DNA of 14,010 bases from CAZWKX01 sp964633975 (GTDB lineage Bacteria > Actinomycetota > Acidimicrobiia > Spongiisociales > UBA11373), in the NCBI GenBank assembly GCA_964633975.1, contig CAZWKX010000043.1:1-14010 (forward strand). The letters run 5' to 3'. Both the position numbers and the translations under genes were made by a program. Below are positions 5,408-13,159 of the stretch, one piece after another; positions within the stretch are counted from its first letter, which is position 1; the number at the start of each line of letters is the position of its first letter. Under the pieces are notes generated by a model. It was not told the origin of the DNA. It made no database searches and was given only the letters and a program-made list of their open reading frames with translations.

Positions 5408-7484
5408 CGAGCCTGATCACGATGTCACCCTCCTCGTCGGTGCGCCGAACCTCGGCTCCGGCCGTCCGTAGCGCCTCGATGACCTCAGGATCGGGGTGGC
5501 CGTAATCATTAGGACCTACGCTGACGACGGCGACTTCTGGGGCGGTCGCGGCCAGCCAGCCCAGGTCGCTGGTCGCCGCGCCCTGATGCGGGACTTTCAG
5601 GACGTCACAGAGCAGCGGCCCCAGCTCACGCTGGGCGATGGCCTCGATGTCCCCCGACAGCAACAGGGTGCCGCCACCGGCCGAGACGAGGACGACGATG
5701 GATCGGTCGTTCGGTGAGTCGTAACGGCGCAGAGGTCCCAGCACCCTGAGGTCGAACACCCCCAGCCGCGCCGTCCAGCCGGGCGCCGGTCGCTCCACAA
5801 CGGCACCCGATCGGGCCAGCTCGTCCAACGCGGCATCGAAGCATGAACTCTCCCCGATGTCGTCGGCGTACCAGACCCGCTCCACCAAAACGATCTCGGT
5901 AAGCCCGATCAATCCGCAGCAGTGGTCGGCGTGGAGATGAGATATCACCAGCAGATCGATGTGGCGGATGCCGCGGCGTTCCAGGGCGTCGGCGAGGACG
6001 CCGGCATCGGGGCCGCCGTCCACGAGCACGACCTCTCCGGAAGGCCCCCGCAAGAGCATCGCGTCCCCCTGGCCCACATCCAGGAAAGTGGCCTCCGGGC
6101 CGCCGGGCGGCGCAGGCGGCAACACCAGGGACAAGACCCATATCGTCCCCACCAGCACCGCCAAGGGGCGCAGCCGGGGCCGCTGCGCTACGGCGATGAG
6201 CCCGCCGGTGGACAGGACGCCGGCCCAGCCCAGCTGAGGCAGGCTACGGCCGAAACGAGCTACGGCCAGCACGCCGTCGGCGGCGAGCAAGCCCAGGCCG
6301 GTGACGAACTTCAGCCCGGTGATCACACCAACGCCGCCCAGCGCGGTGGAGCCAGCGACGAGCGGCGCGGCGACCAAATTGGTCAGCGGGGCGAACAGCG
6401 GAACCGACCCGAAGTGGGCCAGCAGCAGCAGGGCCACCGCCGCCTGCGCCGAAACCGTGGCCCCGAGAGCCGTCCACACCCAGCGGGGCCGCCGCTCCCT
6501 CCACAGCCCGGCACCTGCAAGCACTCCGGCGGTGGCCGCCACCGAGAGCTGGAACCCGACGTCCGCAATAATGTTGCCGGAGACGAGAACGAGCCCCATG
6601 ACCGCGCCGCCCAGGGCCGTCCAGCCGTCGACGGGCACACCGGCCAATCGGCCCCCCAGCACGAGTGCCGCCATCGCCGCGGCCCTGACCACCGACGGTT
6701 CCCAGCGGGTCACGACCAGGAAGATGGCGAGGCCCAGAAGGCCGAGCAGGGCGCGCCGCCGCGGGTCCCAGCCCAGCGGGCCGCTCGCCAGCCACCACGC
6801 CGCCAAGAAGAGCGCCACGTTGCTGCCGGAGACGGCGACGTAGTGGCTCAGCCCGGATCGGCGCAGCGCCTCTTCGTCCCTCGGCGGCAGATCCCGCACG
6901 TCCCCGATGAGGAACCCCGACAGCAGAGCCGAGGCGGGCCGGCCCTCGTAGGCGGCGACGCCGTCGAGCACCCGCCGGCGCAGCGCGTTGCCCACAGCAA
7001 AAAGCGGATCCTCCGCCCTCCCCAGAAGCGTCACCTCTTCGGCCGCCACAATCGCGGCCACGGGTCCCGTCCGCCGCATGCCCGGGTCGGAGCGCACCGT
7101 GCCCTCCACGAGCACACGATCGCCCGCTGCAACGTCAGTGCCACCCGCGGACACCAACAGCGAAGGCCCCCGCCACGCGGCCCACTCCCCGTCGACGAGT
7201 AGGTGAGTAGGCCGAACCACGAGTGAGGTGCCGAATGCCCCAGGCTCCGGGTCCTCCACAACCCGGCCGGCGAAAACGGCACGGCCCGCGGGCACCGGCA
7301 CCTCAAAAACGGCTGCCCGTCGGCCCGCCGCGAGGCTACCCGCCAGCACGCCCGCCAACAGCACCACGACTCCGGGCATCAGGCACCTGCGAAACCACCA
7401 GGCTGCAGCCGCCGCAGGCACCACGAGGGCAACGCCGAGCAAGGTGCTCCGACTCCCCAAAGCGGCTCCCAGCCAGGCGACCAC
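5397..7484 (-). CDS. comEC: ComEC/Rec2 DNA-uptake channel protein
   Basis: 695-residue inner-membrane protein that carries single-stranded DNA into the cytoplasm during natural transformation. N-terminal membrane segments (about 1-55) lead to an OB-like extracytoplasmic part, then the Competence domain (about 180-455) with YVAVSGSNVALFLA and several hydrophobic helices, then a metallo-beta-lactamase domain from about 464 with LDVGQGDAMLL, the metal-binding HLHADH at 516-521, SGD at 610-612 and VPHQG at 631-635. All three classical parts are present. The start is a GTG at 7482-7484, 50 bases after the comEA stop; no ribosome binding site is obvious and the frame stays open upstream into comEA without an ATG, GTG or TTG nearby, so the N-terminus is uncertain. 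It overlaps holA downstream. ComEC is also conserved in species never shown to be transformable. Confidence 0.95.
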   Translation of the reverse strand: MVAWLGAALGSRSTLLGVALVVPAAAAAWWFRRCLMPGVVVLLAGVLAGSLAAGRRAAVFEVPVPAGRAVFAGRVVEDPEPGAFGTSLVVRPTHLLVDGEWAAWRGPSLLVSAGGTDVAAGDRVLVEGTVRSDPGMRRTGPVAAIVAAEEVTLLGRAEDPLFAVGNALRRRVLDGVAAYEGRPASALLSGFLIGDVRDLPPRDEEALRRSGLSHYVAVSGSNVALFLAAWWLASGPLGWDPRRRALLGLLGLAIFLVVTRWEPSVVRAAAMAALVLGGRLAGVPVDGWTALGGAVMGLVLVSGNIIADVGFQLSVAATAGVLAGAGLWRERRPRWVWTALGATVSAQAAVALLLLAHFGSVPLFAPLTNLVAAPLVAGSTALGGVGVITGLKFVTGLGLLAADGVLAVARFGRSLPQLGWAGVLSTGGLIAVAQRPRLRPLAVLVGTIWVLSLVLPPAPPGGPEATFLDVGQGDAMLLRGPSGEVVLVDGGPDAGVLADALERRGIRHIDLLVISHLHADHCCGLIGLTEIVLVERVWYADDIGESSCFDAALDELARSGAVVERPAPGWTARLGVFDLRVLGPLRRYDSPNDRSIVVLVSAGGGTLLLSGDIEAIAQRELGPLLCDVLKVPHQGAATSDLGWLAATAPEVAVVSVGPNDYGHPDPEVIEALRTAGAEVRRTDEEGDIVIRLDEY

Positions 7485-7534
7485 CGCGCCGGCGCAGACG
7501 ACGGCACCCGGTCCCGATGGGAGACGAAGCCGGC

Positions 7535-8080
7535 TCAGGGCAAGAGAACCGCTTCGCGTAGCGCTGCCAGCTTCCCTTCTCCGATACCGGGGACCTCGAG
7601 GAGGTCTTCAACGACGAGAAACGGCCCGTGCTCCTCCCGATAGTCGAGTATGCGCTGCGCCAGCACCGGACCCACACCCGGGAGCTGCTCCAGCTCCGCC
7701 GCGTCGGCGACGTTCACCCGCACCCTGCCGTCGCCTGGGGTACCGGCGCTCGGGTCGCCCGTGGAGGGCACGAGCAGCTGCTGGCCGTCGGCGAGCGGCG
7801 CGGCCAAGTTGACCTCGTGCAGGTCGGCGTCGGGAAGCGCCCCTCCGGCCGAGAGTATGGCGTCGGCGACCCTCGCCGGCTGGGCCAGCTGCACCAGCCC
7901 CGGCCGGAAGACCGCACCGGCTACGTGCACGGTGACCAGCCCTTCGCCGGCGCCCCGCTCGATGCTCGCGGGCGCCGGCTCTGGAGCTCGGCCGGCATAC
8001 CAGAGGCCGGCGACGGCGGCGACGGCGAGCAGGACCCCGACACCAAGCCACTGGGAGTAATCGTGCAGGCGTTTCGGCAT
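7535..8080 (-). CDS. comEA: ComEA-like DNA-binding competence protein
   Basis: 181-residue membrane-anchored DNA receptor for transformation. One transmembrane helix near the N-terminus (about 9-28, WLGVGVLLAVAAVAGLWYA), a proline/alanine linker, an SLBB domain (about 45-105, VTVHVAGAVFRPGLVQLAQ), a short linker and a C-terminal helix-hairpin-helix domain (about 118-178) with LEQLPGVGPVLAQRI and LLEVPGIGEGKLAAL, the two HhH motifs that bind double-stranded DNA. The ATG at 8078-8080 places the membrane helix at the usual position; GGTAGAG directly before it is a poor ribosome binding site. The frame is open for 70 further codons upstream, but that extension is arginine-rich and unlike the family, so I reject it. 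First gene of comEA-comEC-holA, divergent from the MbcA/ParS-like gene. Confidence 0.93.
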   Translation of the reverse strand: MPKRLHDYSQWLGVGVLLAVAAVAGLWYAGRAPEPAPASIERGAGEGLVTVHVAGAVFRPGLVQLAQPARVADAILSAGGALPDADLHEVNLAAPLADGQQLLVPSTGDPSAGTPGDGRVRVNVADAAELEQLPGVGPVLAQRILDYREEHGPFLVVEDLLEVPGIGEGKLAALREAVLLP

Positions 8081-8133
8081 CTCTACCGCGAATACCACAA
8101 CGGCACCCCAGGAGGAAGACCCACGCCGGAGCC

Positions 8134-8147
8134 TCGCCACGTGGCGA
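8134..8147. promoter_or_regulatory. Perfect 14-bp palindrome in the comEA / MbcA-like divergent region
   Basis: TCGCCAC followed immediately by GTGGCGA, a perfect two-fold symmetric site of 14 bases, 54 bases upstream of comEA and about 100 upstream of the plus-strand gene. A second inverted repeat, GCCGAG (8166-8171) and CTCGGC (8182-8187), lies just upstream of the plus-strand -10. Either may be an operator; binding protein unknown. Confidence 0.4.
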
Positions 8148-8188
8148 CGCCGGCATCGGGACGCCGCCGAGCGGCTAAAACCTCGGCC

Positions 8189-8194
8189 TATGAT
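8189..8194 (+). promoter_or_regulatory. -10 element candidate for the MbcA/ParS-like gene
   Basis: TATGAT, 5 of 6 matches to TATAAT, with a predicted start near 8201 and a leader of about 35 bases to the GTG start codon. No recognisable -35; that region is occupied by the inverted repeat at 8166-8187, the position expected for a repressor or activator site. Confidence 0.45.
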
Positions 8195-8235
8195 TCGCCC
8201 ACACCCGTTCGATCCCGGCCGCAGCTGGTGAACCC

Positions 8236-8613
8236 GTGAATGCAGAGGCCATCGCACGTGGGACCGTCCTCCTCGGCCCCTTCTACACACGGCACGAGGC
8301 TGCCCGTCGCGCCAATCTCCCCGCCCCTGAGCTAGCCGTGCGGCTCGGCTTAATCCGCCTCGCTGGGCGCTTCTCGGTCGAAGAGGCCTACCTTGCCTTC
8401 CAGTTCGACGCCGACGGCATCCGGTCCGACATCGCCGAGGCGGTCGAGCGCCTGACGCGACGGCTCGACCCGTGCCGCACGGCCGACTGGCTGGTGCGAC
8501 CGCACCCGGACCTAGCTGGAAAAGCGCCGCTGGAATGGCTCCGGTCCGGAGGCCGGCTCGAGACCGTGCTCGATCTCATCAGCAAGCTCGATGCCGAGGC
8601 GCGCCCTAGCTGA
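8236..8613 (+). CDS. Orphan MbcA/ParS/Xre-like toxin-binding-domain protein
   Basis: 125 residues, starting at GTG 8236 (upstream in-frame codons run into a stop). The C-terminal third, from about 80 (DPCRTADWLVRPHPDLAG followed by KAPLEWLRSGG and ETVLDLISKL), resembles the MbcA/ParS/Xre toxin-binding domain (DUF2384-like), whose antitoxins neutralise RES-domain toxins; compare the W..xPnp.L.g..P.dlL pattern. The N-terminal part (TRHEAARRANLPAPELAVRLGLI, then AYLAFQFDADGIR) looks like a compact helical, possibly DNA-binding, segment of the type seen in actinobacterial members with an AFQF motif. No RES or other toxin gene lies beside it: comEA is divergent on the left and the CPBP gene overlaps its 3' end by 8 bases on the opposite strand. 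It may be a stand-alone regulator or a toxin-less remnant. Domain call is moderate; activity unknown. Confidence 0.6.
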   Translation: MNAEAIARGTVLLGPFYTRHEAARRANLPAPELAVRLGLIRLAGRFSVEEAYLAFQFDADGIRSDIAEAVERLTRRLDPCRTADWLVRPHPDLAGKAPLEWLRSGGRLETVLDLISKLDAEARPS

Positions 8614-9304
8614 ACATCATCACCAGCACCGAAAACAGGTTGAAGCCGGCGTGTGTCGCGATGGCCATGCCTAGACGCTGGGCGCCGACGGTCTGGCGAG
8701 CGAGCACATACCCCAACAGCACGAGGGCGGGGACCGCGAACACGGCGTTGGTGTCCAGCAGATGGAACGCTCCGAAGGCGCCCGCCGACACCCAGACGGC
8801 CACCCTCTCGCTGTGTCGGTTCTGCAGCGCCTTCAACAACACCCCCCTGAAGACGATCTCCTCGGCCACCGGGCCCAGCAGCACCACGGTGAAGACCACC
8901 ACCGGCCACTCACCGGCGGCTATGGCGCGCTCGGCTTCCTGGGCCACTTCTTGGGTCTGCTTCGCCTCGGGCCAAAGCTCCAGCACGAGCCAGTATCCGA
9001 CGGCGACGGTGACGGCAAGAACCAGACCGACCAACACGCCCAAGGCATCCTTCGCCGTAGCCCTCAGCCCGAGAGGCTCGCGTGGCTGGCTCGACCTCCT
9101 CGACATGTACCAAACCGTGCCGAAGACCCCGACGTGCTGGGCCACGAGGATGACGCCGAAGTACTGCAGGGCGGTGAAGCCCGTATCCGGCTCGCTCGGC
9201 GTCACTATGACGAAGACCACGGATGCGAACGCCAAACCGACGACCACGGTGATGACGGCATCGGAGACACGCCAGGGCGCCGCCGCCGTCGTTTCCTCAC
9301 TCAT
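8606..9304 (-). CDS. CPBP family intramembrane metalloprotease
   Basis: 232-residue membrane protein of the CPBP (CAAX protease and bacteriocin-processing, 'Abi') family. Hydrophobic segments at about 15-36, 45-66, 86-110 and 134-146 precede the active-site motifs: EExxxR at 148-153 (E148, E149, R153), FxxxH at 177-181 (H181) and the third motif H218-A-G-F-N222, with more membrane helices between and after. All expected catalytic residues are present, so it is probably an active protease; the substrate is unknown. The ATG at 9302-9304 is preferred because an in-frame GTG at 9337 lies inside the leuS-downstream hairpin. No strong ribosome binding site. It follows leuS after two hairpins, and its end overlaps the convergent MbcA/ParS-like gene by 8 bases. 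Family members serve in bacteriocin immunity, signalling or protein processing. Confidence 0.85.
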   Translation of the reverse strand: MSEETTAAAPWRVSDAVITVVVGLAFASVVFVIVTPSEPDTGFTALQYFGVILVAQHVGVFGTVWYMSRRSSQPREPLGLRATAKDALGVLVGLVLAVTVAVGYWLVLELWPEAKQTQEVAQEAERAIAAGEWPVVVFTVVLLGPVAEEIVFRGVLLKALQNRHSERVAVWVSAGAFGAFHLLDTNAVFAVPALVLLGYVLARQTVGAQRLGMAIATHAGFNLFSVLVMMFS

Positions 9305-9325
9305 CGGCGGCCCACCCACAACGAG

Positions 9326-9386
9326 CCGACCCGGCACTGCTGCCGGGTCGGGCCGGCCCTCCTGCCCGCCCGGACAGGGACCGGCC
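9326..9386 (-). terminator. Two back-to-back hairpins after leuS
   Basis: Directly after the leuS stop is a larger imperfect hairpin (GGCCGG 9351-9356 pairing with CCGGCC 9381-9386, extended by CCCT with AGGG across one bulged base). It is immediately followed by a perfect 11-bp stem, CCGACCCGGCA (9326-9336) with TGCCGGGTCGG (9341-9351), four-base loop. There is no U-run after either on the minus strand, so this is the U-less type of terminator predicted in actinobacteria, or a processing or attenuation element before the CPBP gene. Structure is clear; termination is inferred. Confidence 0.55.
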
Positions 9387-12137
9387 TCAACTCTGCCTCA
9401 CCACGACGTTGACGAGCTTGGGTGCGCGCACGATGACCCGCTCCGGCGCCCCACCGCCGGTGTATCTCTGTACGCGCGGCGATGCCAGGGCGATCCGCTC
9501 GGCCTCGTCGTCGCCGATGTCCGTCGGCACGTCGACGCGGTCGCGAACCCTGCCGTTCACCTGAATGATCATGGTGACCGTTTCCTCGGCGGCCAGGTCC
9601 ACGTCGTATGCGGGCCAGCCGGCGACCGCAACGGAATCCGCGCTGCCGAGACGCTCCCAGAGCTCCTCACAGACGTGCGGCGCGAACGGGGCCAGCAGGC
9701 GGACGAAGGGCTCGGCGACGACGCGGGGAAGCTCCTCCAGTCCAACCAGGGCGTTGTTGAACTCGAAAAACCGCGCCACCGCGGTGTTGAAACGCAATCC
9801 CTCAAGGTCCTCGGTCACAGCCTTGATAGTGCGGTGCGTGAGTGCCAGCAGCGCCTCGTCGGGCTCGTCATCCGTAATGCGCAGTCCCCCGGTCTCCGGG
9901 TCCACGTAGTTGCGCCACAACCGCTGCACGAACCGAAACACTCCCACGATGTCCCTGGTCGTCCACGGCTTCGAGGCGTCCAGCGGCCCCATGAACATCT
10001 CATAGAGGCGGAGTGTGTCCACCCCGTACTCGGCGAAGATGCCGTCGGGACTCACCGAGTTCTTCAGCGACTTGCCCATCTTGCCGTGGCTGCGCAGCAC
10101 CGGCTTGCCGTGGTGCCGGAACTCGCCGTCGACCTCCTCAACCTCCGCAGCCAGGACGTACACGCCGCGCCGGTCCTGGAAAGCGTCGGCGAGGATATAC
10201 CCCTGATTGAAGAGGCGGCCGAACGGCTCCACCGTGGACACGTGTCCCAAGTCGTAGAGCACCTTGTGCCAGAAGCGGGCATAGAGGAGATGGAGCACGG
10301 CGTGTTCGACGCCACCGACGTAGAGATCGACGCCCCGCTCCCCCATCCAGTAGCGCTCGGCCTCCCGGCCGACGAAGCGCTCATCGTTGTGCGGGTCGGC
10401 GAAGCGGAGGTAGTACCAGCAGGAGCCGGCCCACTGAGGCATCGTATTCAGCTCACGCCGATAGGTGACGCCGTCGATCACCACGGTCTTCCACTCATCC
10501 GGAGCCCGCGAGAGCGCCGGTTCGGGCTCGGCATTCTCGTCCTCGGATGCATGAGGGCGATAGTCCTCTATCTCCGGCAGCAGCAGCGGTAGCTCCTCAT
10601 CGGTGAGAGCGCGCAGCTCCCCTTCGGGCCCATGGAGTATGGGGATGGGCTCGCCCCAGTAGCGCTGCCGGCTGAAGAGCCAGTCCCTCAGCTTGTACGA
10701 GACAGCCGCCTCGCCCGCGCCTCGCTCCTCCAGCCAGGCGATGATGCGATCCTTGGCTTCCTTCATGTACAAGCCGTCGAGAAACGCGCTGTTGATCGAC
10801 GGGCCATCACCGACGTATGGCCTGCCCTCGTCCCAGCCATCGGGTGGCTGCACGGTACGGACGACGGGCAAGTCGTAGATCTCGGCGAACTCCCAGTCAC
10901 GGTCGTCCTCACCGGGCACGGCCATGATGGCGCCGGTCCCATAGCCCATGAGCACGTAGTCGGCCACGAACACAGGGATGGTCTCGCCGTTCACAGGGTT
11001 CACCGCATAAGAGCCGATGAACACTCCCGCCTTCTCCTGCTCCTCCATCTGGCGCTCGAGCTGGGATTTGGCCGCGGCGCGGCGCCGATAGGCATCGACA
11101 GCCTCACCGGGTGTCGCAGCACCTCCTGTCCACGCCGGCTTGGTTCCCTCGGGCCAGGAATCGGCCGTCAGCACGTCGACCAGCGGGTGCTCGGGTGCGA
11201 GGACCATGTACGTGGCCCCAAACAGCGTGTCGGGCCGCGTCGTGAACACCTCGATCACCTCGTCGCCGCCGCTGACCGGAAACGAGACGTTGGCCCCGTG
11301 GCTACGGCCGATCCAGTTCCGCTGCATCGCCTTGACGGACTCGGGCCACTCGACCAGGTCGAGGTCTTCGATCAACCGATCGGCGTATGCGGTGATGCGA
11401 AGCATCCACTGTCGCAGCGGCCGCTGGTAGACGGGGAAATCGCCGCGGTCCGAGCGGCCCTCGTTGGTCACCTCCTCGTTGGCGAGCACCGTTCCCAATC
11501 CGGGGCACCAGTTGACCGGGACCTCGTCGATGTAGGCGAGCCGCTTGCCGTCCAGGTAGGCGCGCTGCTCATCGGCGGTGAGATCGGCCCAGGCCCGGCC
11601 GCCGGCGTCCCTCCGTCCGCCTTCCAACTCGGCGACGAGCTCAGAGATGGGCCGGGCCCGGTTCTCTTCGGTGTCGAACCACGAGTGGAACAGCTGCAGG
11701 AAGATCCACTGGGTCCAGCGGTAGTAGCCCGGTTCAATGGTGGCGAAAACCCGATCCCAGTCGTACGACAGCCCGAATGCCTTCAACTGCCGCGTGAACG
11801 TGACGATGTTGCGCTCCGTGGTCAGGCGCGGGTGCACGCCGGTCTCCACGGCGTACTGGTCGGCAGGGAGTCCGAAAGCGTCGAAGCCTATTGGATGCAG
11901 GACGTTGTAGCCCTGCATGAGCTTGAACCGCGAGTAGATGTCGGTCCCGATGTAGCCGAGCGGGTGCCCGACGTGGAGGCCCTCCCCCGACGGGTAGGGG
12001 AACATGTCGAGCACATAGAGCTTGGGGCGCGACGGATCGAAGGCCGGCTCGCCGGGGTTGGGCACCTCGAAGGTCCCCTGCTGCTCCCAGCGCTCCTGCC
12101 ATTTCCTTTCGATTGCAGCGTGCTCGTAGGCGGCCAT
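9387..12137 (-). CDS. leuS: Leucyl-tRNA synthetase
   Basis: 916-residue class I synthetase that charges tRNA-Leu. HIGH-type motif HVGH at 55-58 in PYPSGEGLHVGHPLGY; CP1 editing domain with TTRPDTLFGATYMVLAPEHP and GTGAIMAVPGEDDRDWEFA, keeping the aspartate expected to hold the amino group of misacylated substrate; catalytic-core blocks MPQWAGSCWYYLR and GGVEHAVLHLLYARFWHK; KMSKS-type motif written KMGKS at 686-690, a form I recall in actinobacterial LeuRS; C-terminal anticodon-binding domain with LLAPFAPHVCEELWERLG and a final IIQVNGRVRDRV domain. The ATG at 12135-12137 gives the usual N-terminus (YEHAAIERKWQERW); a GTG eight codons earlier is possible. No Shine-Dalgarno is seen. It is divergent from the VOC gene with 82 bases between, and no T-box or leader peptide fits there. 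Confidence 0.97.
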   Translation of the reverse strand: MAAYEHAAIERKWQERWEQQGTFEVPNPGEPAFDPSRPKLYVLDMFPYPSGEGLHVGHPLGYIGTDIYSRFKLMQGYNVLHPIGFDAFGLPADQYAVETGVHPRLTTERNIVTFTRQLKAFGLSYDWDRVFATIEPGYYRWTQWIFLQLFHSWFDTEENRARPISELVAELEGGRRDAGGRAWADLTADEQRAYLDGKRLAYIDEVPVNWCPGLGTVLANEEVTNEGRSDRGDFPVYQRPLRQWMLRITAYADRLIEDLDLVEWPESVKAMQRNWIGRSHGANVSFPVSGGDEVIEVFTTRPDTLFGATYMVLAPEHPLVDVLTADSWPEGTKPAWTGGAATPGEAVDAYRRRAAAKSQLERQMEEQEKAGVFIGSYAVNPVNGETIPVFVADYVLMGYGTGAIMAVPGEDDRDWEFAEIYDLPVVRTVQPPDGWDEGRPYVGDGPSINSAFLDGLYMKEAKDRIIAWLEERGAGEAAVSYKLRDWLFSRQRYWGEPIPILHGPEGELRALTDEELPLLLPEIEDYRPHASEDENAEPEPALSRAPDEWKTVVIDGVTYRRELNTMPQWAGSCWYYLRFADPHNDERFVGREAERYWMGERGVDLYVGGVEHAVLHLLYARFWHKVLYDLGHVSTVEPFGRLFNQGYILADAFQDRRGVYVLAAEVEEVDGEFRHHGKPVLRSHGKMGKSLKNSVSPDGIFAEYGVDTLRLYEMFMGPLDASKPWTTRDIVGVFRFVQRLWRNYVDPETGGLRITDDEPDEALLALTHRTIKAVTEDLEGLRFNTAVARFFEFNNALVGLEELPRVVAEPFVRLLAPFAPHVCEELWERLGSADSVAVAGWPAYDVDLAAEETVTMIIQVNGRVRDRVDVPTDIGDDEAERIALASPRVQRYTGGGAPERVIVRAPKLVNVVVRQS

Positions 12138-12151
12138 ATCAGGGGTGAGCC

Positions 12152-12157
12152 AGGCTA
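12152..12157 (-). promoter_or_regulatory. Weak -10 candidate for leuS
   Basis: The minus strand reads TAGCCT (TAnnnT pattern), 14 bases before the leuS ATG. Transcription from it would leave a leader of about 8 bases, consistent with the lack of a ribosome binding site. No -35 is recognisable. Low-information match. Confidence 0.25.
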
Positions 12158-12219
12158 CCACCGGCCCGCGTCCGGCCAGATCGTGCCGCCGGGCGGAGCC
12201 GCCTGCCACAATCGGGGCC

Positions 12220-12591
12220 GTGAGGTTCCATCACATTCAGATAGCGATGCCCGCCGGAGGTGAGTACCGAGCTCGCGTGTTCTACCGGGATGCGCTCGGC
12301 CTCATGGAGATCCCCCGGCCCGAAGAGCTGGGCGGTGCGGGTGTCTGGTTCCGGGGCGGCGACCTGGAGATCCATCTCGGCGTCGAAGAGGGCTTCCGCC
12401 CGGCCAAGAAGGCCCACCCCGGCATCGAGGTCGACGACGTGGGAGCGCTGGCGGGCCGCCTCATCGCCCACGGCTTCGAGGCCCGCTGGGATCACCGCTT
12501 GCCGGGCCGGCGCTTCTCCACCGACGACCCGTTCGGCAACCGGCTGGAGTTTTTGGCGGTTGGCCACCAGCAGAGTCCAGAGTCGGGATGA
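12220..12591 (+). CDS. VOC family (glyoxalase/bleomycin-resistance fold) protein
   Basis: 123 residues, one complete vicinal-oxygen-chelate domain. The start FHHIQIAMPAGGE, the FYRDALGLMEIPRPEEL segment, GVWFRGGDLEIHLGVEEGFRPAKKAHP and the end DPFGNRLEFL match a common bacterial family of small dioxygenase- or glyoxalase-like proteins. Probable metal ligands are H5, H52 and E110. GTG at 12220 is chosen because the conserved fold starts two residues later and GGGG lies a few bases upstream; the frame is open 25 codons earlier but that part is unlike the family. The stop overlaps the ATG of the next gene (ATGA), so the two are translationally coupled. Substrate cannot be predicted. Confidence 0.85.
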   Translation: MRFHHIQIAMPAGGEYRARVFYRDALGLMEIPRPEELGGAGVWFRGGDLEIHLGVEEGFRPAKKAHPGIEVDDVGALAGRLIAHGFEARWDHRLPGRRFSTDDPFGNRLEFLAVGHQQSPESG

Positions 12592-13091
12592 GGGGTCTTC
12601 CGGGGCGTTGCGGTCTGCTCGCTTGCAGCTTCCGCCAGCTTCTCGTCCACCTGAATCCGAGGATCACCATCCGCAGCGCAGAGGTGGGTGATGTCGACGC
12701 CATCGTTCGACTGTCCGCCCAACTCGGGTACCCGGTGGCGGCTACAGACGTGGCCGATCGCCTGGAGGCGGCGACCGCGAGCGAGGGCCATGCTGTGCTG
12801 GTCGCCGAAGCCGCCGGGGACGTGGCCGGATGGATCCACGTGCACGACTCCCTGCTGATACAGACTCCGCCCGGCGCCGAGCTGGGCGGCATCGTCGTCG
12901 ACGAAGGCAACCGCGGTGCCGGCATCGGCCGCGCTCTGCTCACTGCTGCCGAGGAGTGGGCACGAAGCCGTGGACACCGCACGATGCGGATTCGATCGCG
13001 CACGACACGGCACGATGCCCACCGCTTCTACACCAACGCCGGATACGACGAGACGAAGACCTCACTCGTCTTCGAGAAGCGACTGGGGTGA
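12588..13091 (+). CDS. GNAT family N-acetyltransferase
   Basis: 167-residue GCN5-related acetyltransferase. The domain starts at about residue 26 (ITIRSAEVGDVDAIVRL); GHAVLVAEAAGDVAGWIHV gives the central strands, LGGIVVDEGNRGAGIG leads to the acetyl-CoA pyrophosphate loop R109-G-A-G-I-G114, and RFYTNAGYDETKTSLVFEKRL is the C-terminal signature. The ATG overlaps the VOC gene stop (ATGA), and no other ATG, GTG or TTG occurs before the domain, so a 25-residue N-terminal extension without similarity to the fold is part of the product unless a rare start is used. The acceptor substrate is unknown; the VOC partner hints at modification or detoxification of a small molecule. It converges on the RTX-like gene, 68 bases apart. 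Confidence 0.9.
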   Translation: MRGLPGRCGLLACSFRQLLVHLNPRITIRSAEVGDVDAIVRLSAQLGYPVAATDVADRLEAATASEGHAVLVAEAAGDVAGWIHVHDSLLIQTPPGAELGGIVVDEGNRGAGIGRALLTAAEEWARSRGHRTMRIRSRTTRHDAHRFYTNAGYDETKTSLVFEKRLG

Positions 13092-13159
13092 CGCAAGGCC
13101 TCGGACGAAATCCGGCGCCAACCAGCCGGCTGCCGTCCAAAACGGGCGATGCCGCCGGG

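Noticed and set aside
5922..7202. Plus-strand open frame of 426 codons opposite comEC.
   Set aside because: Composition is extremely Arg/Gln/Pro/Gly rich without domain features, while comEC on the other strand has all of its family motifs.
8081..8290. Upstream extension of comEA by 70 codons.
   Set aside because: The extension is arginine-rich, unlike ComEA N-termini, would displace the membrane anchor, and overlaps the divergent promoter and the neighbouring gene start.
10068..10082. LeuRS KMSKS motif altered to KMGKS, and His-to-Glu change in the editing-domain GHD motif.
   Set aside because: From memory both variants occur in actinobacterial LeuRS, and the essential lysines and editing aspartate are kept, so this looks like lineage variation with no sign of lost function.
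10632..12263. Long plus-strand open frames (up to 650 codons) opposite leuS.
   Set aside because: leuS on the minus strand is a complete, motif-bearing synthetase; long antisense frames are expected in GC-rich coding DNA and these show no recognisable domain.
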